Below are positions 25,800 to 34,263 of a stretch of DNA of 64,000 nucleotides, in pieces. Origin of the DNA: Mariniflexile sp044335535. Lineage in GTDB: Bacteria; Bacteroidota; Bacteroidia; Flavobacteriales; Flavobacteriaceae. The stretch is taken from contig NZ_JBIQVZ010000003.1 of assembly GCF_044335535.1 (NCBI RefSeq), positions 248,001 to 312,000 of the forward strand. Direction: 5' to 3'. Positions within the stretch are counted from its first letter, which is position 1. Each line of letters starts with the position of its first letter. The position numbers were made by a program, and so were the translations under genes. The notes under the pieces are model-generated. The model saw only the letters and a list, made by a program, of their open reading frames with translations, ran no database searches and was not told where the DNA came from.

Positions 25800-26234
25800 A
25801 TGCAAATTAAAATAATAAACAAATCGAATCATGCTTTGCCTCACTATGAAACGGAGGCATCGGCAGGAATGGATTTACGAGCCAATTTATCAGAATCGAG
25901 AACATTAAAACCTTTAGAAAGAAGCATAGTGGGTACAGGTTTGTTCATAGAATTGCCAATAGGTTACGAAGCACAAGTACGTCCGCGTAGTGGTTTAGCT
26001 GCTAAAAAAGGCATTACCGTTTTGAATGCGCCAGGAACTATTGATGCCGATTATAGAGGTGAGATAGGAGTGATTTTAGTGAACCTTTCCAATGAAGATT
26101 TTACCATAGAAAATGGCGAACGTATTGCCCAATTAGTAATCGCTAAACACGACCGTGCAGAATGGATTGCCGTTGAAGAACTTTCGGAAACCGTTCGAGG
26201 AGAAGGTGGTTTTGGAAGTACTGGGATAAAATAA
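25800..26234 (+). CDS. dut: dUTP diphosphatase
   Basis: This trimeric dUTPase hydrolyses dUTP to dUMP, keeping uracil out of DNA. All five motifs are present: I ASAGMDLRAN, II RPRSGLAAKKG, III LNAPGTIDADYRGEI, IV RIAQLV, V RGEGGFGSTG at the C-terminus. The length of 144 residues is standard. It lies between the flippase and a nucleotidyltransferase in what appears to be a single transcription unit, interrupted by hairpin repeats. Confidence 0.98.
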   Translation: MQIKIINKSNHALPHYETEASAGMDLRANLSESRTLKPLERSIVGTGLFIELPIGYEAQVRPRSGLAAKKGITVLNAPGTIDADYRGEIGVILVNLSNEDFTIENGERIAQLVIAKHDRAEWIAVEELSETVRGEGGFGSTGIK

Positions 26235-26245
26235 TCCCACCCCGA

Positions 26246-26385
26246 CCCTCCCAAAGGGAGGGAGTTGCTAACAGTAAAGATTAAAGAATAACATAAAATT
26301 TCTCCCCAAGGGGGAAAACTCAGGCAGAAATATAAATTAAGTTTAACATAAAAATCCCCTCTCCTTTGGAGAGGGCTAGGGAGAG
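26246..26385. repeat. Cluster of three G+C-rich palindromes
   Basis: The hairpins are CCCTCCC-AAA-GGGAGGG (26246-26262), TTTCTCCCC-AA-GGGGGAAA (about 26300-26318) and CCCTCTCC-TTT-GGAGAGGG (about 26357-26375). They fill the gap between dut and the next gene. The tail of the third reads GGGAGAGG directly before the next ATG. Confidence 0.8.
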
Positions 26386-26387
26386 GA

Positions 26388-27407
26388 ATGAAAATAATAG
26401 TACCCATGGCAGGACGTGGTTCTCGTCTACGCCCACATAGTTTAACCGTACCAAAACCTTTAATTCCGGTGGCGGGTCAACCCATAGTGCATCGTTTAGT
26501 AAAGGACATCGCCAAAGTTTTAAAGCAACCTATTGATGAAATAGCTTTTGTTTTAGGTGACCCTGCTTTTTTTGGTGACGATGTGGTTGAAAGTTTACAG
26601 AAACTAGCAACCGATTTAGGTGCAAAAGCATCTATTTATCGTCAAGATTTACCTCTGGGAACAGGTCATGCCATTATGTGTGCAAAACCATCTTTATCGG
26701 GGCCTGCAGTAATCGCTTATGCCGATACCTTGATTAGAGCAGAATTTGATTTAGACCCCGCAGCAGATAGCGTTATTTGGACCAAACAAGTTAATAACCC
26801 AGAAGCTTACGGAGTTGTGAAATTAAATGCCAACCAAGAGATTGTTGAATTGGTTGAAAAACCCGAAAATTTTGTAAGCGACCAAGCCGTTATTGGTATT
26901 TATTACTTTAAAGATGTAGCTATTTTAAAAGAAAAACTACAACAAATTTTAGATGAGAACGTTACCAATGGAGGCGAATACCAAATTAACGATGGTATAA
27001 AACGTATGATGGCAGATGGTAAAATATTTAAAACAGGTACCGTTGATGAGTGGATGGATTGCGGAAACAAAGCCATAACCGTTGAAACCAATGCAAGAAT
27101 GTTGGGCTTTTTAAAGGCTGATGGAGAAGAACAATTAGTGGCAACTTCGGCGAAATTACAAGACTCAAAAATTATTGAACCTTGTTTTATTGGCGAACAT
27201 GTGGTGCTTAAGAACAGTACAGTTGGTCCTTATGTATCTATTGGAAATAACTGTGTTATTGAAAATTCAATCGTTAAAAATAGCTTAATACAAACACATA
27301 CCACTATCAAAAATGCTAATTTAGATGAGGCGATGATTGGTAATCATGTAAAATATGATGGTAAGTTTACTAGTGTAAGTATTGGTGATTATTCGGTGTT
27401 GGAATAA
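26388..27407 (+). CDS. Nucleotide-sugar pyrophosphorylase (NTP transferase plus beta-helix)
   Basis: This is a cytoplasmic sugar-1-phosphate nucleotidyltransferase. The N-terminal Rossmann-type domain has the nucleotide-binding signature PMAGRGSRLRP (6-16) and TVPKPLIPV, plus YADTLI (metal site) and VELVEKP. The C-terminal part (about 250-339) has hexapeptide repeats forming a left-handed beta-helix. The length of 339 fits the GlmU/RmlA-like mannose-1-phosphate or glucose-1-phosphate group, but the exact substrate is not settled. It probably feeds the surface polysaccharides made by neighbouring genes. A purine-rich ribosome site supplied by a repeat precedes the ATG. Confidence 0.9.
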   Translation: MKIIVPMAGRGSRLRPHSLTVPKPLIPVAGQPIVHRLVKDIAKVLKQPIDEIAFVLGDPAFFGDDVVESLQKLATDLGAKASIYRQDLPLGTGHAIMCAKPSLSGPAVIAYADTLIRAEFDLDPAADSVIWTKQVNNPEAYGVVKLNANQEIVELVEKPENFVSDQAVIGIYYFKDVAILKEKLQQILDENVTNGGEYQINDGIKRMMADGKIFKTGTVDEWMDCGNKAITVETNARMLGFLKADGEEQLVATSAKLQDSKIIEPCFIGEHVVLKNSTVGPYVSIGNNCVIENSIVKNSLIQTHTTIKNANLDEAMIGNHVKYDGKFTSVSIGDYSVLE

Positions 27408-27467
27408 ATTCTGGAGTTTATGCTGAGCGAAGTCGAAGTAAAGGCAGGAATCTCAAATTTAAAAAGG

Positions 27468-27782
27468 ATGAAGCATTGGTATGTATATATCATGGCAAAT
27501 AAACCAGATGGAGTTTTATATATAGGAATAACAGATAACATTGACGAGCGAGTAAAAGAACATAAATTAAAAGTATACCCTAAGTCCTTTAAGGCAAAAT
27601 ACAATTGTGGTATGCTTGTTTATTTCGAAGAATTTCAAAACGGTATTAAAGCTACTTTAAGAGAAAAACAGTTTAAAAAATGGAAAAGAGATTGGAAAAT
27701 TAAGCTCATAGAAGAAATGAACCCTAGTTGGACAGATCTGAGTTTAAATTGGAACTTAAATTATAATAAATTAAGAGAATAA
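27468..27782 (+). CDS. GIY-YIG domain protein (UPF0213 type)
   Basis: This is a single-domain GIY-YIG nuclease-family protein of 104 residues. The core WYVYIMANKPDGVLYIGITD contains VYI and YIG, followed by RVKEHK and a glutamate near REKQFKKWKRDWK. Such small stand-alone proteins are abundant and their roles are mostly unknown. I start at ATG 27468 (MKHWYVYIM). The frame is open back to 27420, but that part is repeat sequence (CTGAGCGAAGTCGAAG and GGCAGGAATCTC) with no family similarity. Confidence 0.88.
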   Translation: MKHWYVYIMANKPDGVLYIGITDNIDERVKEHKLKVYPKSFKAKYNCGMLVYFEEFQNGIKATLREKQFKKWKRDWKIKLIEEMNPSWTDLSLNWNLNYNKLRE

Positions 27783-27791
27783 TAAGATACC

Positions 27792-27805
27792 TGCCTGCGC
27801 AGGCA
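27792..27805. repeat. 14-bp perfect palindrome TGCCTGC/GCAGGCA
   Basis: It lies 3 bp upstream of the TPR gene start and belongs to the CCTGC...GCAGG family. Confidence 0.75.
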
Positions 27806-27808
27806 TAT

Positions 27809-29170
27809 ATGAAACAAAAAATCTACATACTCATTTTACTCTTCGGAATCGTTGTTTTTCCGCAGGTGAATTATGCCCAAGTAGATTTTAATAAAAAGCC
27901 CGATGACGATCTAGGCAATGTAGAAGACAAATTTCAAGAACTTTTTTATGAAGCTTTAAAGCAAAAAGGGATTGAAAATTATGACCGATCGGTAGATGCG
28001 CTTTTAAAATGTATTGAATTAGATAATTCGGTGCCTGTTTTATATTTTGAATTGGGTAAAAACTATATCAAACTTAAAAATTTTGGCGCAGCTGAAGAAG
28101 CCTTAAAAAAAGCGATAAGCAAAGAACCTGATAACGAATGGTTTTTAGATGCGCTTTATGGGTTTTACATGGAACAAAGTGAGTTTGATAAAGCCATTAA
28201 AACCGTTAAGCAATTGGTGAAATTCCACTCCGATTATAAAGAGAATCTAGCGGCATTATATGTAAAAACCAAAGAGTATAAGGAAGCTTTAAAAATTTTG
28301 GACGAATTAGATGCTGAATTTGGTATTTCGGTAGAGCGAGATTTTATGCGTAACCAAATTTATGAAGCTACTGGCCGCAAAAAAGACCAGATTAAAAATT
28401 TAGAAGCACGTGTTGAAGATAATCCGGATAAAGAATCCAATTACCTGCAGCTTATCTTTCGATACAGTGAAAACAACGAACAAGAAAAAGCGTTTGAAAC
28501 GGCTAAAGAGCTGTTAAAAATCAATCCTAATTCGCAGATTGTTCATTTAGCATTATACAAGTTTTATTTGGATGATAACAATGCCGAAAAAGCAATTGAA
28601 TCAATGAAAATTGTGGTTAAAAGCCCTGAAATAAAACCAGAAGCAAAGCTTAAAGTGCTTACAGATTTTGTTCAGTTTGTTGGTGATAATCCGCAATACG
28701 AAGCCGATTTAGTAGAAGCAACAGCCTTAGTGAGCGATAGTAATAATAGCAAAACCCTTACAGAACTAGGGCAATATTATTTAGCGAAAAACAACAAGCC
28801 AAAGGCTTTAGAATATTTTGAATCGGCATTAAAAATTGATGCAGAAAACTTTAGTGTGCTTCGAAACGTATTGTTACTTTACATAGATTTGAAAAAGTTT
28901 GATTTGGCAGAGAAAAAGAGCCATGAGGTGATTCAAAAATATCCAGCACAACCGTTGTTTTATTTAATTAATGGGGTGGCATTAAACCAATTAAATCAAC
29001 CCCAAAAGGCGACTGATATTTTGGAAATGGGATTGGATTTTATAATCGATGATAACAAAATGGAAATCGATTTTTATAATCAATTGAGTATATCATACGG
29101 CTTATTAAGCAATACAGCAAAAGCAAAAACGTTTAGTGATAAAGCAAAACAATTAGAAACTTCAAATTAA
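27809..29170 (+). CDS. Exported tetratricopeptide repeat protein
   Basis: This 453-residue protein has an N-terminal signal peptide (ends near VNYAQ, residue 24) and then about ten TPR-like helical repeats (about 45-445), for example VPVLYFELGKNYIKLKNFG. It is periplasmic or attached to the outer-membrane side, probably as a protein-binding scaffold. The gene is the first of three with TAATG overlaps (TPR, DUF4292, EnvC-like), a strong sign of a common operon and function in the cell envelope. Confidence 0.88.
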   Translation: MKQKIYILILLFGIVVFPQVNYAQVDFNKKPDDDLGNVEDKFQELFYEALKQKGIENYDRSVDALLKCIELDNSVPVLYFELGKNYIKLKNFGAAEEALKKAISKEPDNEWFLDALYGFYMEQSEFDKAIKTVKQLVKFHSDYKENLAALYVKTKEYKEALKILDELDAEFGISVERDFMRNQIYEATGRKKDQIKNLEARVEDNPDKESNYLQLIFRYSENNEQEKAFETAKELLKINPNSQIVHLALYKFYLDDNNAEKAIESMKIVVKSPEIKPEAKLKVLTDFVQFVGDNPQYEADLVEATALVSDSNNSKTLTELGQYYLAKNNKPKALEYFESALKIDAENFSVLRNVLLLYIDLKKFDLAEKKSHEVIQKYPAQPLFYLINGVALNQLNQPQKATDILEMGLDFIIDDNKMEIDFYNQLSISYGLLSNTAKAKTFSDKAKQLETSN

Positions 29171-29937
29171 TGAACCTACTTAAGCACGCCGTTTTATTTC
29201 TTTTAGTTTTATTGGTATGTCATTGTAAGGCCTCCAAAACCATTGGTGGAGGAGAGGCGAATTTTAATTTAAATGCCAAACAGCTTTTAAGGGAAAATGA
29301 TAAAAAAACACCAAACTTTAAAACGTTGCAATCTAAGCTTAAAATAGCATATAGTCAAGATGGTAAAGAGCAGTCTTATACTGTAAATTTTAGAGCAAAG
29401 AAGGACGAAGTGCTATGGTTAAGTGCTGCGTTTTCGGTAGTAAAAGCATTAATTACTCCTGAAAAAGTGAGTTTCTATAATAAATTGGACAACACTTATT
29501 TTGAAGGTGATTACAAATATTTAAGTAATTTGTTGGGGACTGAATTGGATTTTCAAAAGGTTCAAAATTTACTATTAGGAGAAGCTATTTTTAATTTAAA
29601 TGTGAGTACTTATGATGTTTCGGTGACTAATGATGCATACATTTTACAACCAAAACAACAGCGCGAACTGTTTGAGATCTTTTTTTTGCTTGACCCCGTT
29701 CTTTTCAAAATAAAATCGCAGCAAGTATCGCAACCAAAAGAGTTTAGACACTTACAGATAGATTATTTATCATATCAAGAGGTAGAAAAACAAACATTAC
29801 CCGAGCGTATAAAAGTTATTGCTGTTGAAGCCAATAATGAAACCATTATAGATTTAGAATTTAAAAGCATTACTTTAAATGAAGATTTAGGCTTTCCGTA
29901 TAAAATACCCTCAGGTTTTAAAGAAATAAAACTTTAA
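29170..29937 (+). CDS. DUF4292 lipoprotein
   Basis: This 255-residue lipoprotein has a signal sequence with lipobox LLVCHC (cysteine near 19). The mature part is beta-rich and resembles the LolA/LolB-like fold seen in DUF4292 (NFRAKKDEVLWLSAAF and PSGFKEIKL near the end are typical). Members are thought to act in envelope lipid or lipoprotein handling, but this has not been shown as far as I know. It overlaps the TPR gene and the EnvC-like gene by one base on each side. Confidence 0.85.
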   Translation: MNLLKHAVLFLLVLLVCHCKASKTIGGGEANFNLNAKQLLRENDKKTPNFKTLQSKLKIAYSQDGKEQSYTVNFRAKKDEVLWLSAAFSVVKALITPEKVSFYNKLDNTYFEGDYKYLSNLLGTELDFQKVQNLLLGEAIFNLNVSTYDVSVTNDAYILQPKQQRELFEIFFLLDPVLFKIKSQQVSQPKEFRHLQIDYLSYQEVEKQTLPERIKVIAVEANNETIIDLEFKSITLNEDLGFPYKIPSGFKEIKL

Positions 29938-31172
29938 TGTTACAAAATAAACAACCATTTAAAATAATATTACTACTAAGCCTTATGTTTTGTAGTGCTT
30001 TTGTGTTTTCCCAAAGCGCAAAGCAACAGGAACTTGAGGCACGTAGGCAAGAACTTCGTCTGGAGATTCAGAAAATAGCCCAATTACGTGCGGAAAACCA
30101 GAGTAAAGAAAAGTCGCAATTAACATTAATTCAAGATTTCAAACATAAAATAAATGTGTTGGATAATTTGATTAAGGTCACCAACCAACAAGCCAATTTA
30201 TTAACACGCGATATTAATTACAACCAAAGAAAAATATCGAGTTTAAGAGACGAATTAAAGGTTTTAAAGGAAGATTATGCCGCTATGATGGTGAAGTCTT
30301 ATAAAAGCAAAAATCAACAGAGTAGAATCATGTTTTTACTATCTGCCAACGATTTTAAACAAGCCTATAAGCGTTTGCAGTATATGAAACAATATACAGA
30401 CCACCAAAAAGAACAAGGCGAAACGATTAAAGCAAAAACGGCCGAATTACAAGCTATTAATTTAGACTTGTTAAGACAACAAGAAACCAAGAAAAAACTG
30501 ATTGCCGAAAATAGGGAAGTTCAAAAAACTTTAGAAGCAGAGCGCAAACAGCACGAAGAATTAATGAAGGCTATCAAGAAGAATCTATCTGTTTATGCTA
30601 CTCAAATAAAACAAAAGCAACGAGAGGCCGATAGAATAGACGCTGAAATAGACCGTATTATTAAAGAAGCCATAGCAAAATCCAATAAAAAAGCAGGAAA
30701 CACGAATGTGGCGAGTTCTTCAAATTTTGCTTTGACTGCTGAAGAAAAAGTGTTAGCCGCTAATTTTGTGGCGAACAAAGGCAAATTGCCTTGGCCAATA
30801 GAGAAAGGCTATGTAACGCTTGGTTATGGAACACAACCACATCCCATAGATCATTCGTTAACCATTAAAAGTAATGGGGTGAGAATTGCTACCGAAAAAG
30901 GGGCTAAAGTGCGTGCCGTTTTTAATGGAGAAGTAAGTGCGGTACTTAAAATGAAAAACGTAAATCCCATTGTAATGATTCGTCATGGTGATTATCTAAC
31001 CTTATATAAAAACTTATCTGAGGTTTATGTTAAAGAAGGTGATAAAGTAACTACCAAACAAGTAATTGGAGAGGTGTTTACAAATCCTTCAAACGGTGAA
31101 ACCATCTTAAGTTTTTCAATTTCTAAAGGAACAGCCACCGAAAATCCAGCATCATGGATTTTTAAAATGTGA
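29937..31172 (+). CDS. envC: EnvC-like murein hydrolase activator with a degenerate LytM domain
   Basis: This 411-residue exported protein has a signal peptide (ends near VFSQ, residue 26), two long coiled-coil stretches (about 28-110 and 150-245) and a C-terminal M23-like (LytM) domain (about 285-411). The zinc-binding motifs of active M23 peptidases are missing: where HxxxD is expected the sequence reads NGVRIATEKG, and where HxH is expected it reads ILSFSIS. This is the pattern of EnvC, which does not cut peptidoglycan but activates amidases at the division site. It is translationally coupled to DUF4292. Confidence 0.9.
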   Translation: MLQNKQPFKIILLLSLMFCSAFVFSQSAKQQELEARRQELRLEIQKIAQLRAENQSKEKSQLTLIQDFKHKINVLDNLIKVTNQQANLLTRDINYNQRKISSLRDELKVLKEDYAAMMVKSYKSKNQQSRIMFLLSANDFKQAYKRLQYMKQYTDHQKEQGETIKAKTAELQAINLDLLRQQETKKKLIAENREVQKTLEAERKQHEELMKAIKKNLSVYATQIKQKQREADRIDAEIDRIIKEAIAKSNKKAGNTNVASSSNFALTAEEKVLAANFVANKGKLPWPIEKGYVTLGYGTQPHPIDHSLTIKSNGVRIATEKGAKVRAVFNGEVSAVLKMKNVNPIVMIRHGDYLTLYKNLSEVYVKEGDKVTTKQVIGEVFTNPSNGETILSFSISKGTATENPASWIFKM

Positions 31173-31176
31173 CGAA

Positions 31177-31228
31177 GTCATCCTGGACTTGTTTCTGGAT
31201 CTCATAAAATTCCTGCGTAGGCAGGAAT
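31177..31228. repeat. Two adjacent dispersed palindromes
   Basis: Bases 31177-31205 are the second copy of the GTCATCCTGGACTTGTTTCT unit (27 of 29 identical to 8174-8202). Bases 31209-31228 are ATTCCTGC-GTAG-GCAGGAAT. Together they fill the space between two convergent genes. Confidence 0.8.
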
Positions 31229-31251
31229 CTTAGTATTTCAAATTTACAGAG

Positions 31252-31764
31252 CTACTCAAACAATGCCTTTAGCTCTGTCGCTTCACTAGGTTTTATTTTT
31301 CCAGACAGCAATAAACTTAATTGTTTGCGTCGCAAAGCAGCTTCAAAACGTTGTTTTTCGATGTCAGTTTCTGGTAGTACTTCAGGAACCAATACAGGTT
31401 TTCCAGTATCATTTACAGCCACAAATGTATAAATGCCTTCGTTGGCTTTGGTGCGTTCACCAGATTCCCTGTCTTCAATCCAAACATCAATAAATACTTC
31501 CATCGATGTTTTAAAAGCGCGTGATACTTTAGCCTCCACGGTTACCACACTACCTAAAGGCACTGCTCTGCTAAAAGCGACGTGGTTTACAGATGCCGTA
31601 ACAACAATACGTCTACTATGGCGTCTCGCCGCAATACTAGCAGCTCTATCCATACGGGCCAATAATTCGCCACCAAAAAGGTTGTTTAAAGGGTTGGTTT
31701 CACCAGGTAAAACCATATCGGTAAGAATCGTTTTTGATTGTTCGGGTGTTTTTGCTTGCATCAT
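31252..31764 (-). CDS. Acyl-CoA thioesterase, hotdog fold (YciA/BACH type)
   Basis: This 170-residue cytoplasmic enzyme releases CoA from acyl-CoA esters. The hotdog-fold signature is clear: MVLPGETNPLNNLFGGELLA and a catalytic aspartate in RMDRAASIAARRH, then VASVNHVAFSRAVPLG-type strands (here ASVNHVAFSRAVPLGS). A C-terminal helical tail is present. Two adjacent ATG codons (31764 and 31761) are possible starts. The 3' end faces the EnvC-like operon. Confidence 0.92.
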   Translation of the reverse strand: MMQAKTPEQSKTILTDMVLPGETNPLNNLFGGELLARMDRAASIAARRHSRRIVVTASVNHVAFSRAVPLGSVVTVEAKVSRAFKTSMEVFIDVWIEDRESGERTKANEGIYTFVAVNDTGKPVLVPEVLPETDIEKQRFEAALRRKQLSLLLSGKIKPSEATELKALFE

Positions 31765-31829
31765 AACATGTTTGGTTATGTCGCAAAGGTAAAAACGATT
31801 TTATAATTTAGGATGTCTTTTGGGATATA

Positions 31830-31991
31830 ATACCATTTAAGCTTTGAAATGACCGCAATAAAACACCCTTTTTTCCTTTCTACTTCAAAATGAAATACAA
31901 CCGTAGCTATGGCCATACTTGAATTTTCTTTTTTGTATAAAGAAAAAAATCATTCTTTTATTTTACAGTAATTTAAAAGCTTAAATGGTAT
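31830..31991. mobile_element. MITE-like element A with ATACCATTTAAGCTTT termini
   Basis: The 162-bp element starts ATACCATTTAAGCTTTGAAA and ends with the reverse complement of ATACCATTTAAGCTTTTAAA. It has a CCGTAGCTATGG core in the middle and a homopurine/homopyrimidine part, and no coding capacity. It ends 2 bp before the stop codon of the SPOR gene. A solo end occurs at 10373-10401. Confidence 0.75.
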
Positions 31992-31993
31992 AA

Positions 31994-32941
31994 TTATTCT
32001 ACAACCAGATCTAGATCCTTAACGTCCAACCATGCCTCTTCGTTGTGCGTTTTTCTTATATCACGCAAAGCTTTCAAAGCCTCTTCGGCAGTTTCATAAC
32101 TACCATAAACAACTTCGTGTAAACCGTATTTGTTTACGCCAATTTTTCTGGCATTAAAACCTTCTGCCTGCAGTTGACTAACAATTTGATCGCAGTTCTC
32201 TTCAACTCTAAAAGCACCTGCAATAACATGATAATTGCCAGATTGCTTGGTAACATTTAATGTAATGGCAGGAAGTGGATTTAAATTAAATGTAGCTTGT
32301 TCTATTTTTGCATCTAATTGTTGGTATGCTTCCTCTTGAGCTATTTGATTGTGTTGCTCAATTTGGTCTATATAATATTTAGACGACACCAATCCGCCTA
32401 GAGTTAAGGCTATTAACGCTACGGCAGCATATTTAAAATATGGTTTAGCTCTGCGTTTTTCAGGAGTAATTGTTAACGGAATTACTTTTTCAATAGCTTC
32501 AACCTCTGTTTTATAAACTTCTCGAGAAACTCTTGGTGATACCAATTGAGATAAACCAAAGGAATCGGTTAAATAGTTTAGTTGATAAATAGGTTCAAAT
32601 AAAATTTTGCCTTCCTTGTTAAAGGTCATGTCACCAATATTTTTAAAAGTAATGGTCTCACCTTGTGTTAAATAGGATTTAATAGCATGAACACGTTTTG
32701 CGATTTTATCAGTAGCAACTTCAAAAGGAATTTTTTCCACATCGGCAATATAATGAGCCAACAAACCATCATTCGTTTGAATCTGCTCATTAAAAGACAC
32801 CGTTTTTTTTGGTGGATAAAAGGTGTTGGTAGCATCATCAATAGTTGCAGATGCACGTTGCGTTAAAAATGAACCAAATTCGGGTATGGTAACACACTCG
32901 TATCTATAGAGTAAATCGCTTATGTAGGTTTCTAATTGCAT
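31994..32941 (-). CDS. HU-CCDC81-like and SPOR domain membrane protein
   Basis: This 315-residue bitopic protein has an N-terminal region (1-130) related to HU-like DNA-binding folds (LETYISDLLYRYECVTIPEF is typical of the CCDC81-type HU domain in Bacteroidota), a membrane helix (about 172-190, YAAVALIALTLGGLV), a polar spacer and a C-terminal SPOR domain (about 234-310, YHVIAGAFRVEENCDQIVSQ). SPOR domains bind denuded septal peptidoglycan, so a division-site role is likely. Coupling of a DNA- or protein-binding cytoplasmic domain to septal murein is inference. Confidence 0.85.
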   Translation of the reverse strand: MQLETYISDLLYRYECVTIPEFGSFLTQRASATIDDATNTFYPPKKTVSFNEQIQTNDGLLAHYIADVEKIPFEVATDKIAKRVHAIKSYLTQGETITFKNIGDMTFNKEGKILFEPIYQLNYLTDSFGLSQLVSPRVSREVYKTEVEAIEKVIPLTITPEKRRAKPYFKYAAVALIALTLGGLVSSKYYIDQIEQHNQIAQEEAYQQLDAKIEQATFNLNPLPAITLNVTKQSGNYHVIAGAFRVEENCDQIVSQLQAEGFNARKIGVNKYGLHEVVYGSYETAEEALKALRDIRKTHNEEAWLDVKDLDLVVE

Positions 32942-33135
32942 AAAAACAAAGTTAAAAAATTATAGATATCAATAAAACTTAGAACGGATTATTTATTAAC
33001 AATGCCTTACCAAACTGGTACTTGATCGAAGTTTGAAAAGAATAAAATTAGATTTTATGAAGAATACAGGTGTTTTTAAATCTCAATTATTGAGTAAAAA
33101 TTCTTTTATTGCAGTTTCAAAATCAACACTATAGA

Positions 33136-34239
33136 ATGACTGATAACGATTTGCTTTACACTTTAGCTTTACAGCACGTGCCAAATATTGGAGATATTAC
33201 GGCCAAACGGCTTATTTCGCATTGTGGAACTGCCGAAGCTGTTTTAAAGGAAAAGAAACAAAATTTACTCAAAATTGATGGTATTGGTAGTGTTATTTTA
33301 AGCGATTTGAATAAAGCCAATCATTTAAAAGAAGCCGAAAAGGAAATTGATTTTATAAAGAACAACAATATAAATGTATCCTTTTTTAAAGATGATAACT
33401 ACCCCGAGAAACTAAAACACTGTATTGATGGTCCTATTTTATTATTTCAAACGGGAAACATTCATTTGAAACAGCAGCGTATTATAAGTATTGTAGGGTC
33501 TAGAAAAATTACGACAAGTGGTGTTGCCTTTTGTGAAGATTTGGTAGAAAAACTAGCAATTTACAACCCTGTTATTGTTTCAGGGTTTGCCTACGGAACG
33601 GATATCACAGCACACAAAGCAGCTTTAAAGCACAATTTGCAAACCATTGGTTGTTTAGCACATGGTATGAATCAAATTTATCCAGCAGTTCATAAAAAGT
33701 ATATGGATGATGTAGAGAAGAACGGTGGTTTTTTTACCGATTTTTGGAGTAGTGATAATTTTGATAGAAACAATTTTTTAAAAAGAAATAGGGTTATTGC
33801 CGGTGTAAGTGAAGCAACTATTGTTATAGAATCAGCCGAAAAAGGTGGAAGTTTGGTAACCGCCGATATTGCTAATTCATATAATCGCGATGTGTTTGCG
33901 GTACCAGGCAGAACTACCGATTTACAAAGTACTGGGTGCAATAATTTAATTAAATACCAAAAAGCACATATGATTACTACAGCTTTGGATGTACCTTATA
34001 TTTTAAATTGGAAATTAGAAGAAGAAACTAAACCAGCCATACAAAAACAATTATTTGTTGAGTTGGATACTACTGAAAAAGTAATTTACAACTACCTAAA
34101 AGATAACGAAAAGCAACAATTGGATATGATTGCTATTAATTGTGACCTGCCTATTTTTAAAATAGCCGGTGTGTTGCTGAACATGGAATTAAAAGGCGTT
34201 ATTCGACCGTTGCCAGGGAAATTGTTTGAGGTTATCTAA
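33136..34239 (+). CDS. dprA: DNA-processing protein DprA
   Basis: DprA loads RecA onto incoming single-stranded DNA during natural transformation. An N-terminal helix-hairpin-helix region (GDITAKRLISHCG, LKIDGIG) precedes the Rossmann-like DprA domain with SIVGSRKITTSG, VSGFAYGTDITAH and the family signature KGGSLVTADIANSYNRDVFA. A C-terminal winged-helix part (about 310-367) follows. I chose ATG 33136 (367 residues); an in-frame TTG at 33109 would add nine residues without similarity. It is transcribed away from the SPOR gene. Confidence 0.96.
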   Translation: MTDNDLLYTLALQHVPNIGDITAKRLISHCGTAEAVLKEKKQNLLKIDGIGSVILSDLNKANHLKEAEKEIDFIKNNNINVSFFKDDNYPEKLKHCIDGPILLFQTGNIHLKQQRIISIVGSRKITTSGVAFCEDLVEKLAIYNPVIVSGFAYGTDITAHKAALKHNLQTIGCLAHGMNQIYPAVHKKYMDDVEKNGGFFTDFWSSDNFDRNNFLKRNRVIAGVSEATIVIESAEKGGSLVTADIANSYNRDVFAVPGRTTDLQSTGCNNLIKYQKAHMITTALDVPYILNWKLEEETKPAIQKQLFVELDTTEKVIYNYLKDNEKQQLDMIAINCDLPIFKIAGVLLNMELKGVIRPLPGKLFEVI

Positions 34240-34240
34240 A

Positions 34241-34260
34241 ATTCCTGCAAAGGTAGGAAT
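34241..34260. repeat. Palindrome ATTCCTGC-AAAG-GTAGGAAT
   Basis: It is a copy of the ATTCCTGC...GCAGGAAT family with one mismatch, between the convergent dprA and trpS ends. Confidence 0.75.
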
Positions 34261-34263
34261 TTG

